Shown one piece after another: positions 44,316 to 55,620 of a DNA stretch of 64,000 nt. Origin of the DNA: Tamarix chinensis (Eukaryota; Streptophyta; Magnoliopsida; Caryophyllales; Tamaricaceae); contig CM060173.1 in assembly GCA_030549775.1 (NCBI GenBank), positions 39,380,610 to 39,444,609 of the forward strand, read 5' to 3'. Under the pieces are notes generated by a model, which saw only the letters and a list, made by a program, of their open reading frames with translations, had not been told where the DNA came from and searched no databases. Every line of letters starts with the position of its first letter. The stretch's first letter is position 1. The position numbers were made by a program, and so were the translations under genes.

Positions 44316-44950
44316 GTCACCATACCATGGTATCTCAGCCCCAATGACATGATGTTGTTCGTCGGAAAATGCTTCATTGATAGGTGATCTGCTCCTTCGT
44401 TTTTTGTTCCTTTCTTATTTTTAATACGTATATTGAATTCTTGGAGTAGAAGTATCCATCTAATTAATCTGGGTTTCGCTTCCTTCTTTGCTAATAAATA
44501 TTTTAATGCTGCATGAGCAGAATAAACAATTATTTCAGTTCCTAACAAATAAGAACGAAATTTATCCAAAGCAAAGACAATGGCAAGAAGCTGCTTTTCA
44601 GTAGTTGTGTAGTTAAGCTGAGCTTCATTCAAAGTTTGTGAGGCATAGTATATCATAAATTTTCCAATTCTACTAGGACATGTTCCCAAAGCAGCCACTA
44701 CTTCTTTAATTTCTTCTTCAACATCATACATCTTGTTCAGTTCTTCCAAGCCTTCAGTTTCTATGCATTGTGTCAAGGTTATTTCTAAAGGATTAGCTGA
44801 TGATAATTTGTACACCATTTCAATTAAATCCTTAATAACATCAATCATAGATGCCTCTTCACCATCTGTAGGGTATCGCATGGAGTCATATATGTTAAAC
44901 TTAATAACTTCACCATCAAACTCTGGTAAACACTCCATCATGGACATCAA
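44309..44950 (-). pseudogene. Ath-2 protease-linker fused in frame to RNase H, RT deleted
   Basis: One open frame of 213 residues. The first 85 or so residues are the post-protease linker (EFDGEVIKFNIYDSMRYP; THxQCIE-type segment LTQCIETEGLEEL). It then passes within a few residues to FMIYYASQTLNEAQLNYTTT, the RNase H entry, and on through ALDKFRSYLLGTEIIVYSAH and [16 protein letters not shown]. The whole RT palm, with YxDD, is missing, but the frame stays open. Whether it was ever translated is unknown. Confidence 0.75.
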
Positions 44951-45260
44951 TTTTTGTTTTTGAAGTTTTTAGGAATGGTCTACCTAACAATATAGGAGAG
45001 GGGTTAGCTAAACCATTATCTTGCATATCTAACATATAAAAATAAGCAGGAAAAACCAACTCATTTACCTGAACTAAGACATCCTCAATCACCCCTTTAG
45101 GATATGTGTTAGATCTATTAGCCAATTGAATAACAACACGAGTTTCTTTTAAAGGACCTAGACTTAGGGTATTAAAGATAGATAAAGGCATAACATTGAT
45201 TGAAGCACCTAAGTCAAGCATGCATGTTTCATACCTCGTGTTTCCAATCTTGTAAGGTAT
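44916..45260 (-). pseudogene. Ath-2 aspartic protease
   Basis: The frame 44,916-45,221 contains MLDLGASINVMPLSIF (active-site loop DLGA), then VNELVFPAYFYMLDMQ, and PILLGRPFLKTSKTKIDVHD, all conserved in this group. A frameshift separates it from the downstream linker frame at 44,950. Confidence 0.75.
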
Positions 45261-47187
45261 AGTGAAAATAACTGGATCCTTGCATTTCGGTGGATGCTTT
45301 CTTTACAAAATTGCTGACACATTTTCTCCCACACTTACCTTTTCATTTCCCTCCAATTTCCTTTTGTTAGTACACAAATCCTTAAGGAATTTTGCATACC
45401 TTGGTACTTGTTTAATCGCATCAATGAGAGGAAGATTAACTTCTACTTTCTTAAATATGTCAAATATCTCCTTATCATAGTTCATCTTCTTGTTTCTGGC
45501 CAACCTGCTAGGAAAAGGAGCTGGAATTTTAATAGGAGAATGTGACTTACTTTTTGTTACTTGTTGTGACTCTTCACTTATTTCTTCTTCAGCAATTGTT
45601 TCATTTGACTCTTTACTTATGTCATCTTCCTCATTCGCTTTTCTTATATCCAACAATTGTTTCCCACTACGGGTTGTGATAGCACTAGCATTTTCCCTAG
45701 GATTTCTTTTAGTCTGGCTAGGGAATTTTGAAGATCTTTGTGCTTGTAGTTTTCTAAGGGAATCTGTCAGTTGACTCACTTGATTCTCCAAATTCTTGAT
45801 ACCATTTCTGGTCTCTTGTTGAAATTGTAATGTATTGGTAGCCAAAGATTTCACCAAGTCTTCCAAAGGCATTCCCCCTGATTGTTGTGGAATTTGCGGT
45901 GGAGGCATTGGTTGAAATGGTGGTCTTTGATGATTTGGTGGAACTTGGAAGAATTCGGGAGGTGGATTTGATTTTTGTTGATTTTGATAAATCTGTGGTC
46001 GGAAATATGAATTACCACCTTCTTGAGTGTTTCCATACCTTAGATTTGGATGGATTATATGTTGGGAAAAATGGATCATTTCTTTTTGGTAATGGTTGTC
46101 CTCCAATGGCATTCACTTGTTGTTCTTCCTACAAAGTAGGACATATGTCAGTTGGATGCCTGGTAAAAGAACAAATTCCACATACCTTGGCAGGAATCTT
46201 TTTGCCTACAACTCTTTCTACAAGAGCTGTCAAATTCAATACTTGTGTTTTCAATTCAGCAATATTGGTTTCTTTCACCTGTTGAGACATAGAAGTATTA
46301 TCCCTATTACAATATTGAGAGTTAGATGCCATATTAGCAATTAACCTTTTAGCTTCGATGGGTGTTTTATCAACCAAAGCACCACCACTAGCAGCATCTA
46401 TCATATTGCAATCCATAGGAGATAAACCTTTGTAAAAGTATTGTATTAATAATTGTTCACTAATTTGATGATTAGGACAACTACCACACAATTTCTTGAA
46501 ACGTTCCCAATATTCATGTAAGGATTCTCCTCCATCTTGCCTAATACCGCATATTTATTTTCTTATATTAGTTTCTCTCGATAAAGGAAAATATTTTTCA
46601 AGGAAAACCTTTTGCATGTCAGTCCAAGTATTTACTGCCCCCGTTGGTAAATCATATAACCATTCCTTAGCAGCATCAGCTAAAGCAAAAGGAAAAGCTT
46701 TGAGTTTAAGTTGTTCTACACTTACTTCATTCGGTTTCATACCAGAACAAGCTATATGGAATTCCTTGAGAAATTTGTTTGGATCAGTGAAACAACCTGA
46801 ACCCATGGAGTTGTTGTCTCTAAAACCTATAAAAATAGGTAAAGCGCGTATTAATCTAGGTTTGATCTCACAAGTATCATTATCAGTAGGATAATTAATG
46901 CATAAAAGATTAGGGTTGAAGATAGGAGCAGTTAGCTCCTTGAGGGTTCGATCTGCCATAGGTGGATCAATATGGCAAGGTGTACTAAACAGATCCTCTA
47001 TATGGTCTTCTCCCAAATCTATGGAACTTCCTTCAGAAGGTAATGGAATATGACTAGCGTGTTCCAATTTCCTTCTCGTTTGAGTTGCAATTGGAGAGGA
47101 AAAGTTTGGATCTATGGATGGAATAATTTGTCCTTGATGCTCAATTGCAAACGATATCAATTGCGAGTGCCTGAAGATTTCACACAA
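45261..47187 (-). pseudogene. Ath-2 gag
   Basis: Three frames: 46,555-47,187 (N-terminus to gag core, with AKEWLYDLPTGAVNTW and FLEKYFPLSRETNIRK), 46,129-46,491 (C-terminal core and zinc knuckle CGICSFTRHPTDICP, CX2CX4HX4C), and 45,303-46,112 (Gln/Pro-rich and basic tail up to the protease, with DIFKKVEVNLPLIDAIKQVP). Two frameshifts break it. The reading order and the 90-bp distance from the primer-binding site support the start near 47,187. Confidence 0.8.
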
Positions 47188-47277
47188 TTAAAGAATAAAT
47201 GAGTACACTTGGAGAATTCATTGAAAACTATAATAAGAAACAACACCAAAAACAAAACTAAAGATTATAATTGCCAG

Positions 47278-47295
47278 TCCCCGGCAACAGCGCCA
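47278..47295 (-). other. Primer-binding site of Ath-2 (tRNA-Asp type)
   Basis: The minus strand reads TGGCGCTGTTGCCGGGGA, six bases inside the LTR end at 47,302. Athila elements use tRNA-Asp (TGGCGCCGTTGCCGGGGA), one mismatch away. Confidence 0.85.
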
Positions 47296-47301
47296 AAATT
47301 T

Positions 47302-48810
47302 TGATGCACTGTCGTATGTACAACAAATTTAATAAATAAATCCTAATTTTTAAATACGTAGTATATGGCAAGAAGGAGTCGAACCCACAAGGAATGATGT
47401 TTTAATCACTAATTTTGCAATTGATGTTATAATCCCGTTTATACAATTTCATTGATTCTAATACTAAATCTAAATATACTAAGTTTTAATCACTATTTGA
47501 TAAATAAGGGAGGAATGAATTGATGATGGAATTAGAATCAAATACTCAAAGAAGAAGAATGATTCTATACGATTTAATGTTGACCTTTGGAAATTCATAA
47601 TAACACATTCCTTTGCTTTCTCTCAACCTTAATAAATTGAATCTGCTCTCAATTTATTTCCTAACCATTTAATAACCTAGGTTACGAACACTAGATTCAA
47701 TTAATGGTAGCATTATGAATGGAAAGCAGCCAACTACAATCATAACCACATAAGCTCGGATTATGCAATTGTACGAATTAATGGATAAGATTAACGATTA
47801 ATCTTCTTGCATTGTCTTAGCAAAGATCAACCTCTAAAATAAATAGGTGATCAATCTAATTAGTTTAAATTCTTAATCTATGATACAAAATCATTTAATT
47901 CGATCCATTAATTATATTAAATTTCATCTAGAATCAAACATTCAAAATATGCTATTGTATTTGAGACATAATTCCATCCTCAAATCATCCTATCCTGTTT
48001 GATTTACTCTAACATCTGCATATTTAGAAAACACACTATTACATATAAAGATTGAAAATTAATGCCAACAACACATTCACAACATCCAATAGTAATACAA
48101 TAAGATAACAATATAACAAAAAAATATAATTGCAGATACTTTACTTATATTAAATCAAAATGGAGAGACTGCAATTTATAAAGGAATAGAGGAGACTTAT
48201 CAATTGAAGTGCAGATTGTCAATTGATCACTAGAATTCAAGAAGATAAAAGAAGTTGGAATTGTGCATTACATGTATATTCTAAAGGGAATAGAGGAAGA
48301 GAATACATTCAAAAATGTTTCGATATCTGATAAACTCCTCTCGAACCCTATTTTGATAGAGGATATATCATAAACAGGTCGTGCGGGCAGTTACAATTTT
48401 TTTAATGGAAACACGATCCGTGTTTTCCTCCAACTACTCTGCCGACCGATAGATTTTAAATCAATGCTTGAGATATTTAACACGTCCCATGTTTAAGAAA
48501 CACAGGGGTACCGTGTTTTCGGGTCTTCCACTATTTTCCTTTTGCAATTTCAGCACAATTTCTCTTGGTGTATTTGCTTCATTTCCAAATTTGCTCCCCT
48601 TGATTCAGTGTTTCTTAATGTGTTTTTTACTTTATTTCTTCTTTTTATTGATTTCTCCTTGAATTTCCTTGATTTTTTTCTTTCCTGTAGAATCTATTCA
48701 AAAGAGGAAAACTCGACGAAAATATTAAATCTTATAAAATTAATGAGGGATAAATGACATTTTATGCATGAAAATAATCTATAAATCCCATCTATTATAA
48801 ACACAACTCA
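47302..48810 (-). repeat. Ath-2 5' LTR
   Basis: About 1.5 kb, on the minus strand starting TGAGTTGTG (48,810) and ending CAGTGCATCA (47,302). It carries ACACGG-type dyads at 48,395-48,525 and aligns with the Ath-1 LTR. The outer end is inferred from TG and loss of similarity. Confidence 0.65.
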
Positions 48811-49925
48811 TGATGGAGTAACTAATTAATATGTGGTGAAAAAAGGAAATCAATTGTATAGATTGACTTCTTCTTTATGTGATCATGTGGCTTTGAGTGA
48901 TGACAAAAAGAGATTATTTTTACATGAATAGGCTATGGAAAAATGCATAGAAAAAGAAGGAATTTTCAATGCTTTAGTTAAGCTTGTGGAGCAACAAATT
49001 GAAAATCCTAATCTAGTTAAGCTGCTTGATGAATATCATGATGTATTTCCTAATGATTTACCTCCACGATTACCACTTAAAAGAGGTATAGAACACGCCA
49101 TTGATCTTATTCTTAGAATGCCTCTTCCAAATAAACCAGCTTATAGATGTAACCAAGAGGAAGCTAAGGAATTACAAAAATAAATCCAAGAGCTTATGGA
49201 TAAGGGATTTATGAGAGAAAGTATGAGTCCTTGTAGTGTTCCTGCTTTACTAGTGCCTAAAAAAGACGGTACTTAGCGTATGTGTATAAATTCAAGTGCA
49301 GTGAATAACATTACTATCAAATATCATTTTCCTATGCCTAGGTTAAATGATATGCTAGATGAACTTTGTGGTACACAAGTATTTTACAAAATTGATTTAA
49401 GAAGTGGTTATCATCAACTAAAAATTAGAGATGGAGATGAGTGGAAAACTACTTTTTAAAATTAAATATGGTCTCTATGAGTGGATGGTTATGCCTTTTG
49501 GGTTATGTAATGCACCTAGCTTATTTATGAGACTTATGTATGAAGTTCTTCGACCTTTCCTTGGTGATTTTATTGTTGTATATTTGGATGATATTCTTGT
49601 GTATAACAAAAATGGTCATGATCACCTAGTGCATTTGAGGAAATTGTTTGATAAGCTAAGAGAAGCTAAACTTTATGGAAAACTTAAGAAATGTGACTTT
49701 ATGCTTCCAAGTGTAGTTTTCCTAGGCTTTATTATTAGTTGTGAGGGTATTAAAGTAGATCCTAATAAGATTAGAGCTATACAAGAATGGTATATCCCTA
49801 AAAATGTTCATGATGTGAGAAGTTTTCATAGGTTAGCTAGCTTTTATAGAATATTCATTAAGTATTTTTCTACTATAACTACACCTATTACACAATTCAT
49901 AGAAAAATGTGAATTTTATTGGAGA
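48811..49925 (+). pseudogene. Chr-2 reverse transcriptase
   Basis: It resumes directly after Ath-2. Motifs in order are [70 protein letters not shown] (YLDD catalytic box at about 49,581) and [16 protein letters not shown]. The catalytic Asp pair is intact, but in-frame stops occur at about 49,181, 49,275 and 49,457 and a frame change near 49,440. It copies element RNA into cDNA in intact relatives. Confidence 0.85.
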
Positions 49926-50273
49926 TAAGAAGCTACTCAAGCCTTTGAGACCCTCAAAACTAAACTTTGTAATGCCCTTGTATTATCTCTACCCAACTTT
50001 AATCTTCTTTTTGAAGTAACTTGTGATTCTAGTGGAGTTGGAATAGGAGGTGTACTCTCACAAGAAAAGAAACCTATAACATTCTTCTCTAAAACGTTGA
50101 ATGAAGCCAAACTTAACTATTCAAGTTATGACAAGGAATTCTTTGCCATTATGCAAAGTCTAGAGACATGGAGTTATTATCTAAGACCAAAACTCTTTGT
50201 GTTACATTTGATTCATGAAAGTTGAAAATACTTACATAGTCAAAAGAAAGTTAATTCGAGACATGCAAAGTGG
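49926..50273 (+). pseudogene. Chr-2 RNase H
   Basis: Reads [20 protein letters not shown] and [19 protein letters not shown], then a stop after LIHES at about 50,223. The first RNase H Asp (CDSS) is present. Confidence 0.75.
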
Positions 50274-51734
50274 GTGAGTTTCTTACAATCCTTTGTGTTT
50301 CCTGTCAAACATTTAGATGGAAAAGAAAATGTAGTGGTTGATGCTCTTTCGCATAGATCTACATTACTTATTATGATGGATGCAAAAATCTTAGGTTTCG
50401 AAATTTTGAAAGAATTGTATCCTAAATATGAAGATTTTAAGGGTATATTTAGTGCATGTAAAGAAAGTGGATACCATTGTAATTATGTCATACAATGTGG
50501 ATTTTTGTTTAGATTAAATAAAATTTGTATTCCTAGATCTAGTATTCGAGACTTACTGATTAAAGAAATACATGAAGGTAGCATTGCAGGACATTTTGGT
50601 ATACATAAGACTATGGAATTGTTACAAGAAAATATCTATTGGCCACGAATGGTTAAAAATGCAGAAGCTATGATAATTAGATGTTCTAGATGTCAAAAAT
50701 GTAAGAATTACTTTTGTAAAGGCTTATACACACATTTACCGGTTCCTAATAAACCATGGGAAGGAGTTAGTATGGACTTTATCCTAGGGTTACCAAAAAC
50801 ACAACATGGTAAAATATTCTATTCTTGTGGTGGTAGATAGGTTTTCTAAAATGGCTCATTTTATTCCATACAATAAAATCGATGATGCCATGAATGTTGC
50901 CGACTTGTATTTTAGAGAGATTGTTTAAACTTCATGGTGTACTTAAAAGCATAGTCTCAGATTGGGATGTCAAGTTTATGAGTTATTTTTGGAAAACTTT
51001 ATGACATATGCTTGGTACTAAATTATTAGTTTGTTCCACATCATCCACAAACGGATGGTCAAACTGAGGTAACTAATCGAACTCTTGGTACACTATTAAG
51101 AGGTTTAGTTAATAAAAGTACTAAGGATTGGGGTGTTAAGTTATCTCATGTAGAGTTTGCTTATAATCGAAGTTCATCGAGTACTACTCGAGCTAGTTCC
51201 TTTGAGGTGGTTTATAGAGTGAATCCACATATGCCTATCAATATGATTCCTTTAAAAAAAGGTGAATTACAAAATTATGAAGCTGAGGATAGAGTCAAAT
51301 TCTTTCAACAGCTTCATCAGAAAATAAAAACTAATATTGAAAAAGCTAATGCCAAATATAAAGCTCAAGCGAATAAGCATAGAAACCCACATGTATTTTC
51401 TCTCGGTGACTTAGTTTGGTTACATTTGGGTAAAAAAAGATTTCCTAATTTACATAAAAATAAACTTATGCCAAGAGCTAATGGACCTTTTAAAATACTT
51501 ACATTTGCTTATGAACTTGAACTTCCGGATCATTATGGTGGAATTTCAAGAATTTTTAATATTGGTGATTTGTCTCCTTATTATACTGATGATAATTTGA
51601 GGACAAATGCTTCTCAACTTGGGGAGAATGATGCAGGTGCATCTAGTGCATCTAATAATTCTCATATTTTTATTGATTCTCAAGGTAAGGAAGAATACGC
51701 TTTCTTAATAATGGAGCTAATCAAATATTCTTGA
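50274..51734 (+). pseudogene. Chr-2 integrase, reading into the 3' LTR
   Basis: 50,274-50,840 contains the HHCC zinc finger (IHEGSIAGHFGIHKTM; CSRCQKCK) and SMDFILGL with the first catalytic Asp. After a frameshift, SDWDVKF (second Asp) and HPQTDGQTEVTNRTLGTLL (Glu) follow at 50,950-51,100. 51,207-51,734 is the C-terminal part with PRANGPFKIL and FNIGDLSPYY. The last 105 bp or so of this frame are LTR (from 51,629), so pol ends inside the LTR. This arrangement is known from CRM-clade chromoviruses. Confidence 0.8.
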
Positions 51735-52449
51735 TAATATGTCTATGCTTGGCATTGAAAATAATTCAAGATATTCTTGCAGGTATATTATATATTTGCA
51801 ATTATTCAAGACTTAATGCGTACAAGCATTCAAAGCATGCAAGGCTATGATATGCATGGAATGACTCTACAACAATATATATTGATGTTATCATTAGTTA
51901 TATTCAACTTGTTGTAAACCCAAGTGTATTTTATGTAAGCTAGGGTTTTGTTGTAATTTCATGTATGTACCATAGTTGATTGTGTTTCTTTGTAATGTTA
52001 GTCATTAATATCATTTAGATGATCATATTATGAGTAAGTTTAGGTATTATATGGGCTTAATTCAAGTGAGTTAAATGACTTGGATTAAGAGGGGAAACTT
52101 GGCTAGTTTAGGGCCTTGTAGTCGGTCTCCCTCCCTTATATAAGGCCTAACTTGTACACGCATGATATGAATGATATACATAATTTTTTTTAACACAAAA
52201 TTAACCAGATAAGCCTGCATTTTATCCTCTCTTTGGAGTCTCTTTCGATTAAGGAAAACCTAGGGTCTTTCCTTCTTCATTCGATCCTTTGAATGAATTG
52301 CAACATTCAAAGTATTCAGCCTTCAAGTCTATACACAACCGAGTTTAATCAGCATTAAACCAATCCTTTTTTCTTCAACTTCAAACCATGGATGATCAAA
52401 GCTAAGCAGTGATTAGATTCTGTGCTTCTCTCCACTTTGATCCACACCA
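51629..52449 (+). repeat. Chr-2 3' LTR
   Basis: 821 bp with a TATATAA box at 52,137-52,143. Ends match the 5' LTR, and it is followed by the target duplication ATAGT. Confidence 0.9.
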
Positions 52450-52454
52450 ATAGT

Positions 52455-53640
52455 CTAGTGACTCTCATCATGGCAGACTAGAATCTACTTGTTAAGCTAA
52501 TGTGCAAGATATTAGGGCAAGGGAACAACATGGCATATTAGAACCAATGGCTGAAGCATGTGGAATTTTGCTCATGCGCTCTTATTTACCTTTTGTCCCA
52601 GGACATCAAGTTTTGCTAAGATTTAGATCATGTTGCATAGGTAAGAAACCTCTTTTAGAGTTTTCCATATTGTACCTATGGAGGATCTTGTTAGTACAAA
52701 TACTCTAAATTAATCTAATCATCTTTATTGATCTATCTCTATAGATCTTAATCCCAAAAATATTAGCCACCTTGTCAAGATCCTCCATTAATAATGAATT
52801 TCTGAGCTATGTCCTTAGCGACTGTAGCATAGGATTATAATTTCAAATATGTAGTATATCATCTACATAAAGAACAATGAATAAAATTGTGCTCATGCTA
52901 ATTTTTCTTGTAAACACAAGACTTTACTTTTAATGAAGTTAAAATCTTTGTCTATTTCATTAAAGCAAGGACTCCAACTCCAATATTCTTACTTAAGGCC
53001 ATAAATTGACTTCTTAAGCTTGCATTCTTTTCAAGCAATTTTGGGATGTCCAAAACCTTTATGTTGTGTCATATACACATCCTCTTGCAAATAACCATTA
53101 ATTAATGTAGTTTTAACATCCATATAGAATATCTCAAACTCATGATATGTAGTAATTGATAGAAGAATCTGAATGGATTTAAGCATATTAATAGGTGAAT
53201 TTATTTCATCATATTTAATACCATGAATTTGTTTGTAACATTTCCATCCTTATCAAGCTCCTCCTTTAATATCCATTTTCATCTAATGATTCTACAACCA
53301 TCTAGCAGATTAAACAAAGTCCATACTTAGTTTTTATCTATGGATTCAATCACAAAATTTGACGGCATCCAACCAATTATCAGAGTCAGAGCACCTCATT
53401 TCCTCTCCTTATGCTAGGTTTTCATCCTTGTGTAACAATGACACATCAGGATTCTTAGTCATGTGTCTCTTTGGTGCATAACACACCATTATAGACATTC
53501 TTGGAACAAATTCCTCTTCTCTAGTTCCTAAAAGAGATTATAAAAGTTGCTTTGTCTCTACTATCCTATGCTTGTTGAATTTCTTCAATATATACTTTAA
53601 TCCTACTAGCTCCTCTAGAAAGAATTTCTCTTTCTAGGAA
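52455..53640 (-). pseudogene. Cop-1 Ty1/copia reverse transcriptase
   Basis: Minus-strand motifs in order: INSPINMLKSIQILLSI, MDVKTTLINGYLQEDVYMTQ, KLKKSIYGLK and, after frameshifts, LFFM with a VDD-like DDIL box near 52,845-52,860, then EDLDKVANIFGIKIYRDRS. These match the copia RT blocks (DVKTAFLNG, SIYGLKQ, YVDD, LGIKIxRDR). Upstream, 53,140-53,600 keeps short linker matches (REEEFVPRMSI, FLERE). Many stops. Confidence 0.75.
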
Positions 53641-53935
53641 GGTGCCATTTCAAGAAACAAAAACCTTGTTCTCGGTGCTACTGTAAAAGTAATGTCCTTT
53701 AGTTTCTATAGGACATCCTAAAAAAAAGATTTTATTTGATTTAGGTTTAATCTTTATTAAGGTCAAAAGATATACATATACTTCACAACCCCTAATCTTG
53801 ATAAAAGACAAACATAGAATATTTCTAGTCCATATCTTATATGAAGTATTTTCTACTACTTTTGATGGAGCTCTATTTGGTGTAAACATATCCCTAAAAA
53901 ATATTGGATGATCTATGTGACTCATCATTAATTAT
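53640..53935 (-). pseudogene. Cop-1 integrase C-terminal region
   Basis: The open frame 53,650-53,928 contains NRAPSKVVENTSYKIWT and IRGCEVYVYLLTLIKIKPKS, the copia post-integrase block (NRxPSKxxxxTPYELW...WGCxAYV...KLxPKSxKCxFVGYP), ending FYSSTENKVFVS. The catalytic core and gag are absent. Ath-3 begins next to it. Confidence 0.7.
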
Positions 53936-53939
53936 ACTA

Positions 53940-54300
53940 TATCTAATAAAGTTCCATTTATACTTTCGGATACACCTAAAATTTACTATTGAAGTCAAAC
54001 TCTTAATGATGCCCAAGTAAATTTTGCTACAATTGAGAAAGAGATCTTAGTAGTAATGTTTGCCCTAGATAAATTTTGATCATACTTAGTATGATTGAAG
54101 ATTATAGATTTTACTAACCATGAAACCCTTAAGTATTTGGTGACTAAGAAGGACACAAAGCTTCACCTAATTAGATGGATCATTTTACTCTAAGAGTTTT
54201 ACCATGAAATTAAGGCTAAGAAGGGTATAGAAAATGTAGTTGCTAGTCCTCTCCCAAGGTTAAGGAAAGTTGGATAGAAATGATGGGAATGACACTTCAT
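53940..54300 (+). pseudogene. Ath-3 RNase H remnant
   Basis: Plus strand: LNDAQVNFATIEKEILVVMF, ALDKF, then HETLKYLVTKKDTK and LHLIRWIILL, matching the Ath-2 RNase H with several stops. Confidence 0.7.
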
Positions 54301-55620
54301 TTGACGATTCCTTTCTTGATGATAGCCTTTTGATAATCACAATATTGTCTCCCCCATGGTTTGTAGATTTTGTAAACTATATAACATGTTGGCTAATTTG
54401 ACTAGACTTATCCTATCAACAAAACAAGAATTTTCTCTTAGATGTCAAGCATTGTTTTTCAAATGAGATTCATCTCTACAAGAAATATGCTGATGAATTT
54501 TATAGTAGATGTTGGCCTGAAGAGGAAGATAAAATCGTCACATCCCATTAGCGTTCTTAGCCTTATGGGGGTCACACCAGTGCTTTTAAAATAACTTAAA
54601 AATTATCCAAGATAGTTTCTATTTGCCTAGACTCTTCAAGGATGCAAAAAAAAATTTATATCTTCTGATTGATGTCTAAGGATAGGGTAACATAAAAAGA
54701 AGAAATGAAATGTGATTGACTAACATCTTCTAGATTGAATTATTTTATATTTTAGGGTAGGTTAGGTTCTAGTTATGGTAGATTATGTCTTCATATGGGT
54801 GGAGGTAGTGCCTTCTCCCAAAAATGTTGTAAAGATTATAGTTAAACTTCTGCAAAATGTTATATTTTTGAGGTTTGGTGTTCCTTAATTATTTATTAGT
54901 GATAGCAATTCTCACTTCACTAATTGACTTTTGAACACACTTTTAAGAAATATGTCGTTACTCATAATATGGCCAAACTATACTATCCCTAAATGAGTAA
55001 ATAAGTAGAAATTACTTATTGTGAGATATAGGGAAAACTTAAGAAAATAGTAGCTCACACATGGAAAGATTGGTCAATGAAGTTGAATGATGCTTTATGG
55101 GCCTACTGAATGGCTTATAAGATTCTAATTAGAATGACACCTTTTTGGTTAATATATGGAAAGCCTTTTCCTTTTTCCAGTTGACATTAAACACAAGGAA
55201 TTTTGGGTTATAAGGGTAATTAAATAGGACCTCAACCTACAAGAGAATGAAGATAGTTCCAACTTAATAATCTGCATGAGTTGAGATTGGATGCCCATGA
55301 CAATGTGTGGATATATAAGGAGAGAACTAATAAATAATGTGCCAAGCATATTACTCAAAGAGAGTTTTGAGAAGGATAATTGGTGCTTTTGTTCAACTTT
55401 CACCTTTAGCTCTTTCTGAATAAGCTTTGTTCTAGGTTTTCAAGGTTGAACTATGTTCATAAGGCCTATCCATTTGTAGCTATTGATATTCGGAGCAAAA
55501 CTACTATAGAATTCAAGGTTAATAGGAAAAAACTCAAGCATATTGTTGCTAGCACTCTAATAAAGAAATTGGGCATCATTGCCCTTTCCAATCCATCTTG
55601 CTAATTGAACATTAAGGGAA
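54301..55620 (+). pseudogene. Ath-3 integrase remnant
   Basis: The zinc-binding part at 54,540-54,690 keeps YGGHTSAFK. The core at 54,770-55,170 keeps VDYVFIWVEVVPSPKN, RFGVP, and the D/N site ISDSNSHFTN. The C-terminal part at 55,440-55,560 keeps AIDIRSKTTIEFKVNRKKLK. The GQAE block is unrecognisable. Stops are frequent. This is the most decayed of the three Athila copies. Confidence 0.65.

Larger units (their letters stand above)
43341..48810 (-). mobile_element. Ath-2: Athila-like Ty3/gypsy, truncated, nested in Chr-2
   Basis: In minus-strand order: 5' LTR (47,302-48,810), tRNA-Asp-type primer-binding site, gag (47,187-45,303), protease, RNase H (RT deleted) and integrase (44,315-43,341). 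The integrase tail and 3' LTR are missing at the left junction. It lies between the leader and the RT of Chr-2. Confidence 0.8.
41782..52454 (+). mobile_element. Chr-2: 10.7-kb Ty3/gypsy chromovirus with TSD ATAGT (contains Ath-2)
   Basis: The element is 41,787-52,449. Its LTRs are 41,787-42,629 and 51,629-52,449, starting TGATGCAGGTGCATC and ending TTTGATNCACACCA. The flanks 41,782-41,786 and 52,450-52,454 both read ATAGT. After the 5' LTR come a primer-binding site and leader, then Ath-2 in reverse orientation, then RT, RNase H and integrase. Its own gag and protease are gone. It disrupts the copia pol of Cop-1. Confidence 0.9.
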
